A DNA stretch of 61,679 nucleotides from Variovorax sp. (GCA_017744285.1 JAGIBP010000026.1:1-61679); one strand, 5' to 3'. Positions 35,753-45,941 are shown, counted from the first letter of the stretch. The notes: a model not told the origin generated them from the sequence alone. A program made the numbers and translations.

Positions 35753-36211
35753 CTATTCGATTTCCGCGATCAGCTCGATCTCGACGCAGGCGCCGAGCGG
35801 GATCTGCGCCACGCCGAAGGCGCTGCGCGCATGCGCGCCCTTCTCGCTGCCGAACACCTCGGCGAAGAGCTCGCTCGCGCCGTTGGTCACGAGGTGCTGC
35901 TCGGTGAAGGCGGCCGTCGAGTTCACCAGGCTCATCACCTTGACGATGCGCTTGACCTTGTCGAGGTTGCCGACCGCCGCGTTCAGCGTGCCGAGCAGGT
36001 CGATCGCGATGGCGCGCGCGGCCTGCTGGCCTTCCTCCGTCGTCATGGTGGCGCCGAGCTGGCCCACCCATGGCTTGCCGTCCTTCTTCGCGATGTGGCC
36101 GGACAGGAACACCAGGTTGCCGGTGCGCACGAAGGGCACGTAGGCGGCGGCCGGAACGGCGACGGGCGGCAGCGTGATGCCGAGGCTCTTGAGTTTGTCC
36201 TGGATGCTCAT
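35753..36211 (-). CDS. RidA/YjgF-family enamine/imine deaminase
   Basis: A 152-residue RidA-superfamily protein, of the longer subgroup with FVRTGNLVFLSGHIAKKDG and a carboxy-terminal GACVEIELIAEIE. Its ATG overlaps the stop of the transglutaminase gene (ATGA), so it is translationally coupled to the amidoligase-type operon. Canonical RidA hydrolyses reactive enamines from PLP enzymes using a conserved Arg; in this protein the corresponding region is HARSAFGVAQIPLG. A role in clearing a reactive by-product of the operon's chemistry is inference only. Confidence 0.85.
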   Translation of the reverse strand: MSIQDKLKSLGITLPPVAVPAAAYVPFVRTGNLVFLSGHIAKKDGKPWVGQLGATMTTEEGQQAARAIAIDLLGTLNAAVGNLDKVKRIVKVMSLVNSTAAFTEQHLVTNGASELFAEVFGSEKGAHARSAFGVAQIPLGACVEIELIAEIE

Positions 36212-37143
36212 GGGGATTCCTTGTGATCGGTGGGCGAAGGGGTGGAAGAGGGATTGTCGATGGGCAGCACCGTCACGCCGACATGCAGCGCATGGCGCGC
36301 GCCGCCGTGCAGCACGCCGCGCATCGGCGAGACGTCGGCGTAGTCGCGGCCGATGGCCAGCGTCACGTAGTCCTCGCCGGGCTGGCGGCCGTTGGTCGGG
36401 TCGAAGTCGACCCAGCCGCCGGGGCCGTCTTTGCCGGGCAGGTAGACCGACACCCACGCATGCGAGGCGTCGGCCCCGACCAGGCGCGGCCGGCCCGGCG
36501 GCGGCTGCGTGAGCAGGTAGCCGCTCACGTAGCGCGCGGGCAGGCCCAGCGTGCGCAGGCAGGCGATCATGATGTGCGCGAAGTCCTGGCACACGCCCCG
36601 GCGCTGCGCGAGGGCCTCGACCGCCGGTGTGCTGATCTCGGTGCTGTCGGCGTCGTAGTCGAAGTCGGCATGCATGCGCAGCGTGAGGTCCATGGCCGCG
36701 TCGAAGGTCGGCCGCCCCGGCGCGAAGGAGGCCCGCGCATAGGCCGCGAAGTCGTCGTGGCGCGGCGCGTAGCGCGACGGGAACAGGAAGTCCGCCGCCG
36801 GGTCGTAGGGCGCGCCCTTGGCGTAGCGCAGGCGTTCGCGCACCGCCTCCCACGGCAACTCGCGCGCCACCTGGGGCGGCAGCCCGGGCACGGAGGTCTC
36901 GACCACGCTCTCGGCCGTGACCATGAGTTCCTCGTGCGTGGAGTCGAGCGCGAAGAAGGCGCGCGCGTTGCCGTAGACGTCGGGCGACTCGCTGCGCTGC
37001 GCGGGCTCTGGCGTGATCGTCAGCGTGTGGCTCACGAGCCGCTGCGAGGCCGTGTTCATCGGCTTCAGGTGCGCGAGGTGCTGCGCCGTCTCGACCGGCG
37101 GCGTGTAGTCGTACTGGGTGGCGTGGGTGACGTGCAGCAGCAT
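36208..37143 (-). CDS. Transglutaminase-like protease-fold protein
   Basis: A 311-residue protein with an amino-terminal bacterial transglutaminase-like beta domain (YDYTPPVETAQHLAHLKP) and a papain-like core with the full triad: Cys in RRGVCQDFAHIMIACL, His in ASHAWVSVYLPG, Asp in GWVDFDPTNG. COG1305-type proteins like this occur with ATP-grasp and alpha-E proteins and are predicted to cut or ligate peptide bonds. It starts 3 bases after the ATP-grasp/alpha-E gene and overlaps ridA. No signal peptide is seen, so it is probably cytosolic. Confidence 0.88.
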   Translation of the reverse strand: MLLHVTHATQYDYTPPVETAQHLAHLKPMNTASQRLVSHTLTITPEPAQRSESPDVYGNARAFFALDSTHEELMVTAESVVETSVPGLPPQVARELPWEAVRERLRYAKGAPYDPAADFLFPSRYAPRHDDFAAYARASFAPGRPTFDAAMDLTLRMHADFDYDADSTEISTPAVEALAQRRGVCQDFAHIMIACLRTLGLPARYVSGYLLTQPPPGRPRLVGADASHAWVSVYLPGKDGPGGWVDFDPTNGRQPGEDYVTLAIGRDYADVSPMRGVLHGGARHALHVGVTVLPIDNPSSTPSPTDHKESP

Positions 37144-37146
37144 GGC

Positions 37147-39840
37147 CTAGGCGCCCACCGAGCGCAGCGATTCGGACGTGAGCGTGAAGTAGCGCGTGCC
37201 GATCGCATCGGAGACGTGGTAGGCCGCCGTCTCGCAGGCGGCGCACAACTCGACCAAGGCGCCGTAGCCCGCTTCGGGACCGGCCTCGCACAGGAGCTCC
37301 AGCGTCCAGGCGTCGGGGTCGGGCAGTTCGTAGGACAGGGCGGTGAGCTTGCCCGGCGCGCTGCCCGCGAGCCGCGAGATGCGCTTGCGCAGCGTCTGCG
37401 TGACCCAGGCGAGCGAGCGCGGGTTGTCGCCATCGAGCACCAGCAGGTCGACCATGGTGGCCACGTCGCGGCGCTGCTGGTAGCGGGCATGGAAGGTGAT
37501 GGTGCTGTCGAACAGCGCGACCATGGCCTCGAAGCCGGCGACCTCGTGCACCGCGCCGCTGTCGAAGCCGGCCGCGAGCGTGCTCGACAGGAAGGCCAGC
37601 CGCTCGATGTGCCGCCCGATGGACAGGAGCCGCCAGGCGTCGTCGCGCGTCATGCGGTCGGTCTGCGCGCCGGTCATCGCGGCCAGCGCGGCGCTCGCGG
37701 ATTCGAGCAGGCGCAGCGCGGCGCCGGCCTCGTAGCCGGCTTCGCCCTTCTCGCCGGCCAGCTCGGCCGCGCGGCGCAGGAAGTCGGCCTCGGCGCGCAC
37801 GATCTGGTTCCAGTGGTCCTGCGACAGCCGCTCGCGGATGGCGGCCGCGGCCTGCCGCACGCAGCGCAGGCTGAAGCCGACGCTGCCGCCGGTGGCGACG
37901 TCGCCCAGTTCCGCGATGAGCGCGCGCTGGAACACGCGGCGCGACCTCGGCAGGCTCGGCACGTCGCGCGGCACCAGGGCGTTGCGTTCGGCCAGCTGAT
38001 GCAGGCAGCTCAGCACGGCGCGCGAGGAGACATCCTCGCCGCCGAGCAGGTCGAGCGTGACCCGCGCGAGCCGCACCGCGTTCTCGGCGCGCTCGGTGTA
38101 GCGGCCGAGCCAGAACATGTTTTCCGCCGCGCGGCTGGTGACCGGCGCGCGGTGCCGCGCCAGCGAAGCGGGCGTGGCCTGCGGCTGCAGCAGCGTGGTC
38201 ATGTCGACTTCGCCCAGCGTCTGCACCCAGACGTCGGCGCTGCTGCCGCCGCGCTGCATCGAGGCAATCTGCGCATCGGGCCCCGCCAGCCGCGCGAGCC
38301 CGCCGGGCAGCACGCGCCAGGACTGCGGACCGTCGCTGATCGCGAAGCAGCGCAGCAGCACCGCGCGCGGCGCGATGTGGCCGCGTTCGGCGTCGTGCGT
38401 CCAGGTCGGCATCTGCGACAGCGGCAGGTAGCTCTGCACGGTGTGTTCGTCGGGCTGGCGCATGATGCGGCCCGCCCATTCGTCGAGCGCGCGGCGGTCC
38501 ATGCGGGTGCCGAGCACGGAGTCGAAGCTGGTGTGCGAATCCTCCGCCGGATAGGTGGACTTGATCGCGCAGTCGGCGAGCAGCGGCAGCACCGCCTCCA
38601 TGGCCGCGCGCTCGCCGCACCACCAGGTCGCGAGCGCCGGCAGCGCCAGCTTCTCGCCGAGCAGCCGGCGCGCCAGCGCGGGCAGGAAGCCGAGCAGCGC
38701 GGGCGATTCGAGGAAGCCCGAGCCCGGCATGTTGGCCACCAGCACGTTGCCCGCGCGGATCGCCTGCAGCAACCCTGGCACGCCCAGCGTGGAGTCGGGC
38801 CGCAGTTCGAGCGGATCGAGGAAGGGATCGTCCAGCCGCTTGATGAGGCCGTGCACCGGGCGCAGGCCCTGCAGGGTCTTGAGGTACAGCCGCTCGCCGC
38901 GCACCGTCAGGTCGTTGCCTTCGACCAGCGTGATGCCCAGGTAGCGCGAGAGGTAGGCATGCTCGAAGTAGGTCTCGTTGTAGGGCCCAGGCGTCAAGAG
39001 CGCGATGTGCGGCGGCTGTCCGGCGGGGCACATGCGCTGCAGGCCTTCCATCATCGCGTGATAGGTGGCGGCCAGGCGCTGCACGTTGAGGCTTTCGAAG
39101 GCCTGCGGGAACTGCCGCGTGATCGCCAGCCGGTTCTCGAGCAGGTAGCCCAGGCCCGAGGGTGCCTGGGTGCGCTGCGAGACCACCCACCAGTTGCCGT
39201 CCGGCCCGCGCGCGAGGTCGAAGGCCGCGATGTGCAGCCAGGTGCCGCCGGGCGGCGTCACGCCGTGCATGGCCCGCAGATAGCCCGGATGCCCCTGGAC
39301 CAGCGCGGGCGGCAGCAGGCCCTCGGCCAGCAGGGTCTGCGGTCCGTAGACGTCGGCCATCACGCGATCGAGCAGGCGCACGCGCTGCTGCAGGCCGGCT
39401 TCGATCTGCGCCCAGCTGGCCGGCGAGACGATCAGCGGAAAGAGGTCGAGCGACCACGGCCGCTGCGGGCCGTTGGCGTCGGCATAGACGTTGTAGGTGA
39501 CGCCGTTGTCGCGGATCTGGCGCTCGAGGCTGGCCGCGCGGCGCGGCAGGTCGTCGAAGCCGCCGGGGCCGAGCTGTTCGAAGAAGCCGGTCCAGGCGGG
39601 CGCGAGCGGTGCCGGTTCGCGGGCGGCGGCATCGTCCTCGGCGGCGGCCGGCACCGAGGTGGCGTCATGCAGCGCAGCGGGCTGCGAGGGCGTGCCCTGC
39701 CTTGGTGCGCCCGGTGGGGTGGCACTGCCGCGCAGCTCGTCGAAATGCCCCGGCGCGGCCGCGGGCGCCAAGGCGGACGCCAGCGCGGCGGGCGCCTCCA
39801 GCGCCTGCGCATCGAAGAGGGAAGGGTTGTGCGAGTCCAC
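37147..39840 (-). CDS. Fused circularly permuted ATP-grasp and alpha-E protein
   Basis: An 897-residue fusion. After a low-complexity Pro/Ala-rich start (1-85), residues about 90-560 form a circularly permuted type 2 ATP-grasp domain: TYNVYADANGPQRPWSLDL, LLTPGPYNETYFEHAYLSR, GLIKRLDDPFLDPLELR and an ENRLAIT segment. From about 585 the alpha-E domain follows (SRAAENMFWLGRYTERAEN), an all-helical domain ending near 890. The same two domains are separate proteins at 45942-48418. Predicted to form an amide bond with ATP; substrate unknown. Start is a GTG at 39840, 42 bases after the DUF2126 gene. Confidence 0.85.
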   Translation of the reverse strand: MDSHNPSLFDAQALEAPAALASALAPAAAPGHFDELRGSATPPGAPRQGTPSQPAALHDATSVPAAAEDDAAAREPAPLAPAWTGFFEQLGPGGFDDLPRRAASLERQIRDNGVTYNVYADANGPQRPWSLDLFPLIVSPASWAQIEAGLQQRVRLLDRVMADVYGPQTLLAEGLLPPALVQGHPGYLRAMHGVTPPGGTWLHIAAFDLARGPDGNWWVVSQRTQAPSGLGYLLENRLAITRQFPQAFESLNVQRLAATYHAMMEGLQRMCPAGQPPHIALLTPGPYNETYFEHAYLSRYLGITLVEGNDLTVRGERLYLKTLQGLRPVHGLIKRLDDPFLDPLELRPDSTLGVPGLLQAIRAGNVLVANMPGSGFLESPALLGFLPALARRLLGEKLALPALATWWCGERAAMEAVLPLLADCAIKSTYPAEDSHTSFDSVLGTRMDRRALDEWAGRIMRQPDEHTVQSYLPLSQMPTWTHDAERGHIAPRAVLLRCFAISDGPQSWRVLPGGLARLAGPDAQIASMQRGGSSADVWVQTLGEVDMTTLLQPQATPASLARHRAPVTSRAAENMFWLGRYTERAENAVRLARVTLDLLGGEDVSSRAVLSCLHQLAERNALVPRDVPSLPRSRRVFQRALIAELGDVATGGSVGFSLRCVRQAAAAIRERLSQDHWNQIVRAEADFLRRAAELAGEKGEAGYEAGAALRLLESASAALAAMTGAQTDRMTRDDAWRLLSIGRHIERLAFLSSTLAAGFDSGAVHEVAGFEAMVALFDSTITFHARYQQRRDVATMVDLLVLDGDNPRSLAWVTQTLRKRISRLAGSAPGKLTALSYELPDPDAWTLELLCEAGPEAGYGALVELCAACETAAYHVSDAIGTRYFTLTSESLRSVGA

Positions 39841-39882
39841 GGTGGGCCATTGTCACACCGTGGACACGCAAGGCGATGAGTG

Positions 39883-42800
39883 CTAGCGCCGCAGATCCAG
39901 CGTGAACGGAAACTCACGGCTGCCGATGAGCTCGATGTTCGCCGGCGGCGTGTTCATCAGCCCCGGCGTGTGGCCCATGCGCGAGAAGCGCGCGTGGCGG
40001 CGGCTCTCGGCTTCGTAGGCGTTCACCGGGAAGGTGTCGTAGTTGCGCCCGCCCGGGTGCGCGACGAAGTACTGGCAGCCGCCGAGCGAGCGCTTCATCC
40101 AGGTGTCGACGATGTCGAAGACGAGCGGGGCATGCACGCCGATGGTCGGGTGCAGCGACGAGGGCGGATTCCACGCCTTGTAGCGCACCCCGGCGACGAA
40201 CTCGCCCGCGGTGCCGGTGGGCTGCAGCGGCAGCGCCCGCCCGTTGACGGTGATCACGTGGCGGCTCTCGTTCATCCCGGTCACGCGCACCTCGATGCGT
40301 TCGAGCGACGAATCGACATAGCGCACCGTGCCGCCGATCGCGCCTTCCTCGCCCATCACGTGCCAGGGTTCGAGCGCGTTGCGGATCGAGAGCTCCACGC
40401 CCATGGCTTGCACCTGCCCGACCAGCGGGAAGCGGAACTCGAAGTGCGGCGCGAACCAGTGCGGATCGAACGCGAATCCGGCCTGGCGCATCTCGCTGAT
40501 GACGTCCTCGAAGTCCATCTTGACGAAGGTGGGCAGGAGGAAGCGGTCGTGCAGCTCGGTGCCCCAGCGTGTGGCCGGCGCGGTGTAGGGCGCGTCCCAG
40601 AAGCGGGCGACGAGCGCGCGCAGCAGCAGCTGCTGGGCGATGCTCATGCGCGCGTGCGGCGGCATCTCGAAGGCGCGCAACTCGAGCAGGCCGAGGCGGC
40701 CGGTGCTCGAATCGGGCGAGTAGAGCTTGTCGATGCAGAACTCGCTGCGGTGCGTGTTGCCGGTGACGTCGACCAGGATGTTGCGCAGCGCGCGGTCCAC
40801 CAGCCACGCCGGCATGGCCTGGCCGTAGGCCGCGCGGCTGCGCGCGATTTCCTTGAGCGCGATCTCCAGCTCGTAGAGCTGGTCGTTGCGCGCCTCGTCG
40901 ATGCGCGGGGCCTGGCTGGTCGGCCCGATGAAGAGGCCCGAGAACAGGTAGCTGAGCGACGGATGGTTGTGCCAGTAAAGGAGCAGGCTGGCGAGCAGCT
41001 CGGGGCGGCGCAGGAAGGGGCTGTCGGCCGGCGTCGCGCCGCCGAGCACGAAGTGGTTGCCGCCGCCGGTGCCGGTGTGGCGGCCGTCGGTCATGAACTT
41101 CTCGGCCGACAGGCGCGTCTCGAAGGCGGCGTCGTAGAGGAACTCGGTGTGCGCGACGAGCTCGCCCCAGTTGTGGGCCGGATGGATGTTGACCTCGATC
41201 ACGCCGGGGTCGGGCGTGACCTGCAGCAGCTTCAGGCGCGTATCGCGCGGCGGCGGGTAGCCTTCGAGCACGACCTTCACGGCGAGCTCCGCGGCCGTCG
41301 CCTCGACGGCGGCGAGCAGGTCGAGATAGTCCTCCAGCCGCGCCAGCGGCGGCATGAACACGTACAGCACGCCCGACGGCGTGCCGACCTTTTCCGCCGC
41401 CGGCCCGTTGGCGCGGCGCGGGTCGCGCACCTCCACGCACAGCGCGGTGCGCGTGATCCAGGCGGCGGATTCGCCGCGGCGCGGATGGCGCGTGGCGGCG
41501 CCTTCGCCCGCCGCGCCTTCGCCGCCCGGCGTCTGCAGGCGAAGCGCGGCGGGCGCGCCCTGCGACGCGCCGAAGGCATACGGCACCGCGCCGCGATCGG
41601 CATCGGCCGACGCGCCGGGAACGCCGGCATAGCGCGCGCGCAAGGCGGCCGAGGCCGGCAGGCCCTCGCTCGGCGCCATCGGGTCGCGCTCGACGAGGTA
41701 GGGGTAGTCGCCCTGGCTCGCCCAGGGCTGCGAATCGAGCGGCAGGCGCCAGCCCATCGGCGAATCGCCGGGTACCAGGTAGAGCCGGTCGTCGCGCAGG
41801 AACCAGGGTCCGGTCTTCCAGCCCGGCCCCTTGAGCGCCGGCGCGCCGTTGGCGGCGTTCGCGGCCTCGATCGGCAGCATGTAGCCGATCACCGCATCGA
41901 GTTTCTGCGTGAACACGCGGCGCAGGCGCATGCGCTCCAGCTCGTCGTCGAGTTTCGAGTCGAAGGGGTCCACGTTCACCGGCAGCCGCCGCTCGCGCCA
42001 GAGGTAGTAGTAGACGTCCTCGTAGCCCGGCTGGATGTGGCGGTCGGTGAGGCCCAGGCGCTGCGCCAGCGCGGTCGTGAAGCGCCGCGCGTCCTCGCTG
42101 GTGTAGTGGGTGGGATCGCGCTCGTCGGCGAACAGGGAGGGGTCGTGCCACGCGGTCTCGCCGTCGGCGCGCCAGTAGATCGACAGCGCCCAGCGCGGCA
42201 ACTGCTCGCCGGGGTACCACTTGCCCTGGCCGAAGTGCAGGAAGCCGCCCTGGCCGTATTCGGCGCGCAGTTTGTGCACCAGCGTGGTGGCGTAGCCGCG
42301 CTTGGTGGGGCCGAGCGCCTCGGTGTTCCATTCGGGCGCATCGCGGTCGGTGGTCGCCACGTAGGTCGGCTCGCCGCCCATGGTCAGGCGCACGTCGCCC
42401 GCTGCGAGCCGCCGGTCGACGGCCTCGCCGAGCGCGAGCACGCCGGCCCACTGCGCCTCGGTGTAGGGCTTGGTCACGCGCGGCGATTCGTAGATGCGCG
42501 TGACCTTCATCTCGTGGCCGAACTCGACCTCCGCGTCGTCCACCAGCCCTTCGATCGGCGCGGCGCTCGACGGTGTCGGCGTGCAGGCGAGCGGGATGTG
42601 GCCTTCGCCCGCCAGCAGGCCCGAGGTCGCGTCGAGCCCGATCCAGCCGGCACCGGGCAGGTAGACCTCGCACCAGGCATGCAGGTCGGTGAAATCGACC
42701 GTGGTGCCGCTCGGGCCGTCGAGCGACTTCACGTCGGGCGTGAGCTGGATCAGGTAGCCCGAGACGAAGCGCGCCGCGAGCCCGCAATGGCGCAGCAGCT

Positions 42801-43365
42801 GCACCAGCAGCCAGCCCGAGTCGCGGCACGAGCCGGAGGCCTTGGCCAGGGTTTCTTCCGGCGTCTGCACGCCGGGCTCCATGCGGATCAGGTAGCCGAC
42901 GTCCTGGTGCACTTGCTGGTTGAGCTGCACCAGGAAATCGATGGTGCGCTGGCCGTGGCGGTCGATGCGGTCGAGGTAGGCCTGCACGAGCGGCGTCGGC
43001 GCATCGGCGACGAGGTAGGGCGCCAGCTCCTGTGCCTGCGCCTCGGTGTACTCGAACGGGAACTGCTCGGCCTGCGGTTCGAGGAAGAAATCGAAGGGGT
43101 TGTAGACCGCCATCTCCACGACCAGGTCGACCGTGACCTTGAAAGCGCGCGTCTTCTCGGGGAACACCAGCCGCGCGAGGTAGTTCGCGAAGGGGTCCTG
43201 CTGCCAGTTGATGAAGTGCTGCGCGGGCTCGACGCGCAGCGAGTACGAGATCACGTTGCTGCGGCAGTGCGGCGCGGGGCGCAGCCGGATCACCTGCGGG
43301 CCCAATTGCACCGGCCTGTCGTACCTGTAGTGCGTGACGTGGTGGAGCGCGGCGTGAATGGACAT
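39883..43365 (-). CDS. Large transglutaminase-like protein with DUF2126 domain
   Basis: A 1160-residue protein. Residues 1 to about 290 are a transglutaminase-like domain with Cys in GSCRDSGWLLVQLL, His in DLHAWCEVYLPG and Asp in WIGLDATSG. The remaining ~850 residues are DUF2126, beginning with RLTMGGEPTYVATTD and including PGVIEVNIHPAHNWGEL, TGTGGGNHFVLGG and RSEFCIDKLYSP, a region with residues resembling a ligase or glutamine-synthetase-like fold. This is the usual first gene of ATP-grasp/alpha-E operons. The start at 43365 (MSIHAALHHVTHYRYD) is the family start. Divergent from comEC. Confidence 0.88.
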   Translation of the reverse strand: MSIHAALHHVTHYRYDRPVQLGPQVIRLRPAPHCRSNVISYSLRVEPAQHFINWQQDPFANYLARLVFPEKTRAFKVTVDLVVEMAVYNPFDFFLEPQAEQFPFEYTEAQAQELAPYLVADAPTPLVQAYLDRIDRHGQRTIDFLVQLNQQVHQDVGYLIRMEPGVQTPEETLAKASGSCRDSGWLLVQLLRHCGLAARFVSGYLIQLTPDVKSLDGPSGTTVDFTDLHAWCEVYLPGAGWIGLDATSGLLAGEGHIPLACTPTPSSAAPIEGLVDDAEVEFGHEMKVTRIYESPRVTKPYTEAQWAGVLALGEAVDRRLAAGDVRLTMGGEPTYVATTDRDAPEWNTEALGPTKRGYATTLVHKLRAEYGQGGFLHFGQGKWYPGEQLPRWALSIYWRADGETAWHDPSLFADERDPTHYTSEDARRFTTALAQRLGLTDRHIQPGYEDVYYYLWRERRLPVNVDPFDSKLDDELERMRLRRVFTQKLDAVIGYMLPIEAANAANGAPALKGPGWKTGPWFLRDDRLYLVPGDSPMGWRLPLDSQPWASQGDYPYLVERDPMAPSEGLPASAALRARYAGVPGASADADRGAVPYAFGASQGAPAALRLQTPGGEGAAGEGAATRHPRRGESAAWITRTALCVEVRDPRRANGPAAEKVGTPSGVLYVFMPPLARLEDYLDLLAAVEATAAELAVKVVLEGYPPPRDTRLKLLQVTPDPGVIEVNIHPAHNWGELVAHTEFLYDAAFETRLSAEKFMTDGRHTGTGGGNHFVLGGATPADSPFLRRPELLASLLLYWHNHPSLSYLFSGLFIGPTSQAPRIDEARNDQLYELEIALKEIARSRAAYGQAMPAWLVDRALRNILVDVTGNTHRSEFCIDKLYSPDSSTGRLGLLELRAFEMPPHARMSIAQQLLLRALVARFWDAPYTAPATRWGTELHDRFLLPTFVKMDFEDVISEMRQAGFAFDPHWFAPHFEFRFPLVGQVQAMGVELSIRNALEPWHVMGEEGAIGGTVRYVDSSLERIEVRVTGMNESRHVITVNGRALPLQPTGTAGEFVAGVRYKAWNPPSSLHPTIGVHAPLVFDIVDTWMKRSLGGCQYFVAHPGGRNYDTFPVNAYEAESRRHARFSRMGHTPGLMNTPPANIELIGSREFPFTLDLRR

Positions 43366-43466
43366 GTTGGTTCCGTGCGTCGGTCGTGCCTCGGGTGAGA
43401 CGCATACTAGCCGCACAAATAGCAATTAGCGCGCCACGAAAGGGCGCGCAGGGAGCGAGTTGCGGT

Positions 43467-45875
43467 ATGCAGGAATGGAACGTGCGCGGCCTCCGTGTGT
43501 TGGCCGCACTGGTCGGCTCCGTGCTCGGCGCGGCGCTGCAGTTGCGGCAGCCGGCGCTGTGGCCGGCGGCGGCCTATGCGGCGCTCGCGGCGGCCGCGGC
43601 GGGCGGCTGGCTCGCGCTGCGGTCGCTCGCGCGAACGCGGCACGGCGCGTGGGCGCTGCCGGCGGCCGTGCTGGTCGGCGCGTTGGCCGGAGGCGGCCTC
43701 GCGGGCTGGCGCGCGGCGGCCTATGCGGCCGATGCCTTGCCGGCCGGCATCGAGGGTCAGGACCTGTGGCTCACCGGCGTCGTCGCGGGAATGCCCCAGC
43801 GCAACGAGAGCGGGCTGCGCTTCGGATTCGAGGTCGAGTCCGCGCGCTGGAGCGGCCAGGACGCCGGCGGGCGGACCCCGCCGCGGGTGCCCGGGCGAAT
43901 CTCGCTGGCCTGGTATGCCGGTGCGCCCGGCGAGGCGCCCGGCGCCGCGGTGCATGCCGGCGAACGATGGCGCCTGCCGGTGCGCCTGAAGGCGCCGCAC
44001 GGCACCCTCAACCCGAACGGATTCGACTACGAGCTGCGGCTGTGGGAGCAGGGCGAGCAGGCCTCGGGCTACGTGCGAAGCGGCCCGCGCGATGCCGCGC
44101 CCGAGCGCATCGGCGCGACCTGGCGCCATCCGGTCGAGCGGGCGCGGGAGGCGGTGCGCGACGCGATCCTCGCGCGCGTGGCCGACCGCCAGAGCGCCGG
44201 CGTGATCGCCGCGCTGGTCACCGGCGACCAGAATGCCATCGAGCGCGCCGACTGGGACGTGTTCCGCGCCACCGGGGTCGCGCACCTGGTGGCGATCTCG
44301 GGCCTGCACATCACGATGTTCGCGTGGCTTGCCGCGCTGGCGATCGACGCCCTCTGGCGCCGCAGCGCCCGGCTGATGCTGCACTGGCCGGCGCAGCATG
44401 CGGCGCTGGCCGGCGGCGTGCTGCTGGCGGCGCTCTACGCGCTGTTCAGCGGCTGGGGCGTGCCCTCGCAGCGCACGGTGTGGATGCTGGCGGTGGTCGC
44501 CCTGCTGCGCCTGGCCGGGCGCCAGTGGCCGTGGCCCGTGGTCTGGACGGTCGCCTGCGCGGCCGTGGTGGCGGTCGATCCCTGGGCGCTGATGCAGCCG
44601 GGCTTCTGGCTGAGCTTCGTGGCCGTCGGCGTGCTCTTCGCCGCGGACGGCGGCGCCTCGGCGGCCGAGGCGCCGGCCGGCGCGATGGCGCGCCTGGCAC
44701 GCCTTCTTCGCGAGCAGTGGATCGTGACGCTGGCGCTGACGCCGCTCACGCTGCTGCTGTTCCAGCAGATCTCCGTGGTCAGCCTGCCGGCCAACGCGAT
44801 CGCGATCCCGTGGGTCACGCTGGTGGTCACGCCGCTGTCGATGCTCGGCGTGCTCGTCCCGCCGCTGTGGGAGCTCGCGTCCTGGGCGGTACAGGCGCTG
44901 ACGTGGGGCCTGCAAGCGCTGGCGCGCCTTCCCTTCGCGACGCTGTCGATGCCCGCTCCGCCGCTGTGGATGGCGGGCGCGGGCGTCGCCGGCGGCGTGC
45001 TGCTGGCGATGCGCCTGCCGTGGTCGATGCGCGCGCTGGGCTTGCCGCTCCTGGCGCCCGCCCTGCTGTGGCTTCCGCCGCCTCCGCCCGCGGGCGAATT
45101 CGAACTGCTCGCCGCCGACATCGGGCAGGGCAACGCGGTGCTGGTGCGCACGGCGCGCCACAGCCTGCTGTACGACGCCGGTCCGCGCTACAGCCTGGAA
45201 AGCGACGCCGGCGACCGGGTGCTCGTGCCGCTGATGCGCGCGCTGGGCGAGCGGCTCGACACCGTGGTCCTGAGCCACCGCGACACCGACCACACCGGCG
45301 GCGCGGCGGCGGTGCTGGCGATGCAGCCGCAGGCGCGGCTGCTGAGCTCGATCGAGGCGGAGCATCCCCTGCAGGCGCTGCGGCCGGCCGAGCGCTGCAT
45401 CGCCGGGCAGCGCTGGACCTGGGACGGCGTCGACTTCGAGATCCTCCATCCCGCCGAGGGCGACTATGCGAGCTTCGGCCGCCCGAACGCCATCTCGTGC
45501 GTGCTGCGCATCGGCAATGGCCGCGCGGCGGCGCTGCTCGCCGGCGACATCGAGCGGCTGCAGGAAGCCGCGCTCGCCGCGCGCCACGCCGACCTGGCGG
45601 CCGACGTGCTGCTGGTGCCGCATCACGGCAGCAAGACCTCGTCGAGCCCGTTGCTGCTCGATGCGGTGGCTCCGCGCCTGGCGATCATCCAGGCGGGCTG
45701 GCGCAACCGCTTCGGGCATCCGGCGCAAGAGGTGGTGCAGCGCTACGTGGACCACAGCATCCGCGCTGTCGACACCCCGCATTGCGGCGCCGCCCGCTGG
45801 TCCAGCACCGCGCCGGACGCCATCGCGTGCGAGCGCGTCGACGCGCGCCGCTACTGGCACCACCGCATGGATTGA
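43467..45875 (+). CDS. comEC: DNA internalisation competence protein ComEC/Rec2
   Basis: An 802-residue inner-membrane channel protein for single-stranded DNA uptake in natural transformation. Domain order: amino-terminal helices and DUF4131 domain (about 20-200), the Competence domain with multiple helices (about 225-540; GVAHLVAISGLHITMFAW is its hallmark), then a periplasmic beta-lactamase-fold domain (DIGQGNAVLVRTARHSLLYDA, LSHRDTDHTGG, VPHHGSKTSSS). The ATG at 43467 gives MQEWNVRGLRVLAAL. It is placed between the two ATP-grasp/alpha-E clusters and is probably unrelated to them. Confidence 0.92.
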   Translation: MQEWNVRGLRVLAALVGSVLGAALQLRQPALWPAAAYAALAAAAAGGWLALRSLARTRHGAWALPAAVLVGALAGGGLAGWRAAAYAADALPAGIEGQDLWLTGVVAGMPQRNESGLRFGFEVESARWSGQDAGGRTPPRVPGRISLAWYAGAPGEAPGAAVHAGERWRLPVRLKAPHGTLNPNGFDYELRLWEQGEQASGYVRSGPRDAAPERIGATWRHPVERAREAVRDAILARVADRQSAGVIAALVTGDQNAIERADWDVFRATGVAHLVAISGLHITMFAWLAALAIDALWRRSARLMLHWPAQHAALAGGVLLAALYALFSGWGVPSQRTVWMLAVVALLRLAGRQWPWPVVWTVACAAVVAVDPWALMQPGFWLSFVAVGVLFAADGGASAAEAPAGAMARLARLLREQWIVTLALTPLTLLLFQQISVVSLPANAIAIPWVTLVVTPLSMLGVLVPPLWELASWAVQALTWGLQALARLPFATLSMPAPPLWMAGAGVAGGVLLAMRLPWSMRALGLPLLAPALLWLPPPPPAGEFELLAADIGQGNAVLVRTARHSLLYDAGPRYSLESDAGDRVLVPLMRALGERLDTVVLSHRDTDHTGGAAAVLAMQPQARLLSSIEAEHPLQALRPAERCIAGQRWTWDGVDFEILHPAEGDYASFGRPNAISCVLRIGNGRAAALLAGDIERLQEAALAARHADLAADVLLVPHHGSKTSSSPLLLDAVAPRLAIIQAGWRNRFGHPAQEVVQRYVDHSIRAVDTPHCGAARWSSTAPDAIACERVDARRYWHHRMD

Positions 45876-45941
45876 CGGCGGCGCGAAAGCCGGGATTTGG
45901 CCCCGAACTTGCTAAGCTATGGTCAAGGAGATTGGTCGTCC

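Noticed and set aside
36223..39879. A 1218-codon + strand frame opposite the transglutaminase and ATP-grasp genes
   Set aside because: Arg/His/Gln/Val-rich without recognisable motifs; the opposite strand carries complete, recognisable families.
39880..43398. A 1172-codon + strand frame opposite the DUF2126 gene
   Set aside because: Antisense shadow. The leftward protein has an intact catalytic triad and family start.
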